Shown here piece by piece: positions 4,856 to 5,892 of a stretch of 5,892 nt of DNA (its first letter is position 1; every line of letters begins with the position of its first letter). The notes beneath the pieces are model-generated. The model made no database searches, had not been told where the DNA came from, and saw only the letters and a list, made by a program, of their open reading frames with translations. The position numbers and the translations under genes are program-made. Source of the stretch: Flavobacterium sp. (GTDB lineage: Bacteria > Bacteroidota > Bacteroidia > Flavobacteriales > Flavobacteriaceae); NCBI RefSeq assembly GCF_003525665.1, contig NZ_DQDX01000118.1:1-5892 (forward strand), read 5' to 3'.

Positions 4856-5842
4856 ATGATTAGAACATTTTTATTATTTGTCGTGATTTTTACCCTTGGT
4901 TGTAACAAGGATGACGACAATCAAAATCCTTCAAATCCTAATGTTATTCCATACCAAGAAGGTTTGACAACAAATTATATAACAATTAACAACATTACCA
5001 GAAAATATTTAGTTTATAGACCACTAGGAATGACAACTGTAAATGCCGTTGTAACAGTTTTACACGGTGGCGGTGGACTTGGTGTTGGAGTTTCAGAAAT
5101 TGGTACTCACCCATTATCCGTTTTTCGAACAATTGCAGACAATGAAAAGTTTTTAGTAGTCTATCCAGAAGGTTCACTCGACATTCAAGGAAATCCTGGA
5201 TGGAATGATTGTAGAAGTGATGATATATCTGGAAGTCAAGGTGACGACATTTCCTTTTTGTATCAGTTAAATTCAAAATTAATCTCAGAGTTAAATATTA
5301 ATTCAAACAAAATGTATTTAACAGGGACAAGTAATGGTGCTTTAATGACCTATTCCTATGCTTTTCAATCTCCTGAAACTATCAAAGCTATAGCTGTTTC
5401 AAGTGGGAATTTACCAGAGTTTCCAGAAAGCGGGCTTTGTACAAATGGCTCTAATCTACCATTACCAATCTTGATAACTCACGGAACAAGTGATCCTGCA
5501 ATGCCTGCAAATGGTGGTTGTGTTGCTAATATTGGAGGCAATTGTAATCGAGGAAAAGTAATATCTCAAACTGCAACCTTAGATTATTGGTTACAAAGAA
5601 ACGGTTTACAAAATATTAATCCAACCATATCAACTTTTAATTTGAATACAACAGATGCTGGCAACGTAGAAAAAAGAATTTACAGTGGTGCAAAACCATT
5701 GATTTATTTTGTTCTAAATAACGCTGGTCACGCTGTGCCAAGTAAGACCGTTTATACCAATTCTTCACCTGCAAGTGGAGTTCAAAATAGAGATATAGAA
5801 TATGCTGAAGAAGTTTGGAACTTTTTTAAAGGACTTCAATAA
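4856..5842 (+). CDS. Surface-type lipoprotein esterase, PHB-depolymerase/feruloyl-esterase-like alpha/beta hydrolase
   Basis: A 328-residue protein. Residues 1-15 are a lipoprotein signal (IRTFLLFVVIFTLG) before lipid-bearing C16; the lipobox TLGC is loose, as is common in Bacteroidota. C16 is followed by NKDDD, resembling the acidic lipoprotein export signal that sends Bacteroidota lipoproteins to the cell surface. A short Asn/Pro-rich linker leads to the hydrolase at about residue 40: VLHGGGG (oxyanion region, about residue 70), VVYPEG, GWND, nucleophile S159 in GTSNG, acid D213 in HGTSDPAMP, and base H292 in NAGHAVP. This order and these motifs are those of the LpqC/PHB-depolymerase esterase group (COG3509). 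C119, C195, C222 and C230 may form disulfides. Likely substrates are esters in plant polysaccharides or polyesters, which cannot be told apart here. No polysaccharide-utilisation genes are adjacent. Start chosen: the ATG at 4856, preceded closely by in-frame or nearby stops. No terminator is visible before the window ends. Confidence 0.85.
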   Translation: MIRTFLLFVVIFTLGCNKDDDNQNPSNPNVIPYQEGLTTNYITINNITRKYLVYRPLGMTTVNAVVTVLHGGGGLGVGVSEIGTHPLSVFRTIADNEKFLVVYPEGSLDIQGNPGWNDCRSDDISGSQGDDISFLYQLNSKLISELNINSNKMYLTGTSNGALMTYSYAFQSPETIKAIAVSSGNLPEFPESGLCTNGSNLPLPILITHGTSDPAMPANGGCVANIGGNCNRGKVISQTATLDYWLQRNGLQNINPTISTFNLNTTDAGNVEKRIYSGAKPLIYFVLNNAGHAVPSKTVYTNSSPASGVQNRDIEYAEEVWNFFKGLQ

Positions 5843-5846
5843 AAAC

Positions 5847-5889
5847 AGCACACAATAGCAGTTTGGAAAATAGTGGGTTTAGTGCTAAA
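5847..5889. repeat. Structured non-coding element after the esterase (cut by window end)
   Basis: It starts four bases after the esterase stop with AGCACACAA (5847-5855), the exact reverse complement of TTGTGTGCT at 4765-4773. AGCAC (5847-5851) and GTGCT (5882-5886) are also inverted over 40 bases, and TTTAGTGCTAAA (5878-5889) is a near-palindrome. The T-tract of a terminator is missing. The element probably continues past 5892, so its full form is not visible. Confidence 0.45.
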
Positions 5890-5892
5890 TTA

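Noticed and set aside
4995..5276. Minus-strand open frame of 93 codons inside the esterase gene
   Set aside because: It overlaps well-supported hydrolase motifs, has no recognisable domain, and its composition reflects antisense of AT-rich coding DNA.
5847..5892. Terminator of the esterase gene
   Set aside because: The inverted arms are only 5 bases over a 40-base span and no T-tract follows within the window.

Overview
The window looks like chromosomal DNA from a member of the Bacteroidota, most likely Flavobacteriaceae (Flavobacterium or a close relative). It is AT-rich, has no consistent Shine-Dalgarno sequences, and carries A-rich leaders and TAnnTTTG-like -7 promoter elements. Two secreted proteins have signal peptides cleaved before Gln, and one lipoprotein has an acidic export signal after its lipid-bearing Cys. 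All four complete genes are on the + strand. Three lie upstream of their own strong hairpin terminators, so the layout is a row of single-gene units rather than an operon.

Layout. 40-1902 encodes a U32-family protein of the RlhA type (RNA hydroxylase-like, historically called a peptidase). It is followed by a 7-bp tandem repeat and a terminator. 2048-2398 encodes a small exported heavy-metal-associated (HMA) domain protein with an unusual four-Cys ladder and a C-terminal CC pair. 2493-4625 encodes an exported S9B serine peptidase close to prolyl tripeptidyl peptidase PtpA, with an intact catalytic triad, and ends in a 16-bp terminator stem. 4626-4855 is a 230-bp gap rich in inverted repeats. 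4856-5842 encodes a probably surface-exposed lipoprotein esterase of the PHB-depolymerase/feruloyl-esterase type. The last 50 bases begin another structured non-coding element that carries an inverted copy of a 9-mer found before the esterase.

The main oddity is an 89-bp module (1959-2047 and 2404-2492; 85/89 identical, no gaps) placed immediately before both the HMA gene and the peptidase gene. Each copy holds a perfect 13-bp terminator stem that ends the previous gene, an ECF-sigma-like promoter threaded through the hairpin, and a TACCTTTA -7 element touching the T-tract. Similarity continues at a lower level through the signal-peptide codons (42/60). The non-coding part is therefore better conserved than the coding part, which suggests copied or gene-converted regulation that would put the metal-binding protein and the peptidase under the same control.

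No RNA gene, CRISPR array, insertion sequence or complete mobile element could be supported. The most plausible sign of mobility is the pair of inverted 9-mers flanking the esterase.
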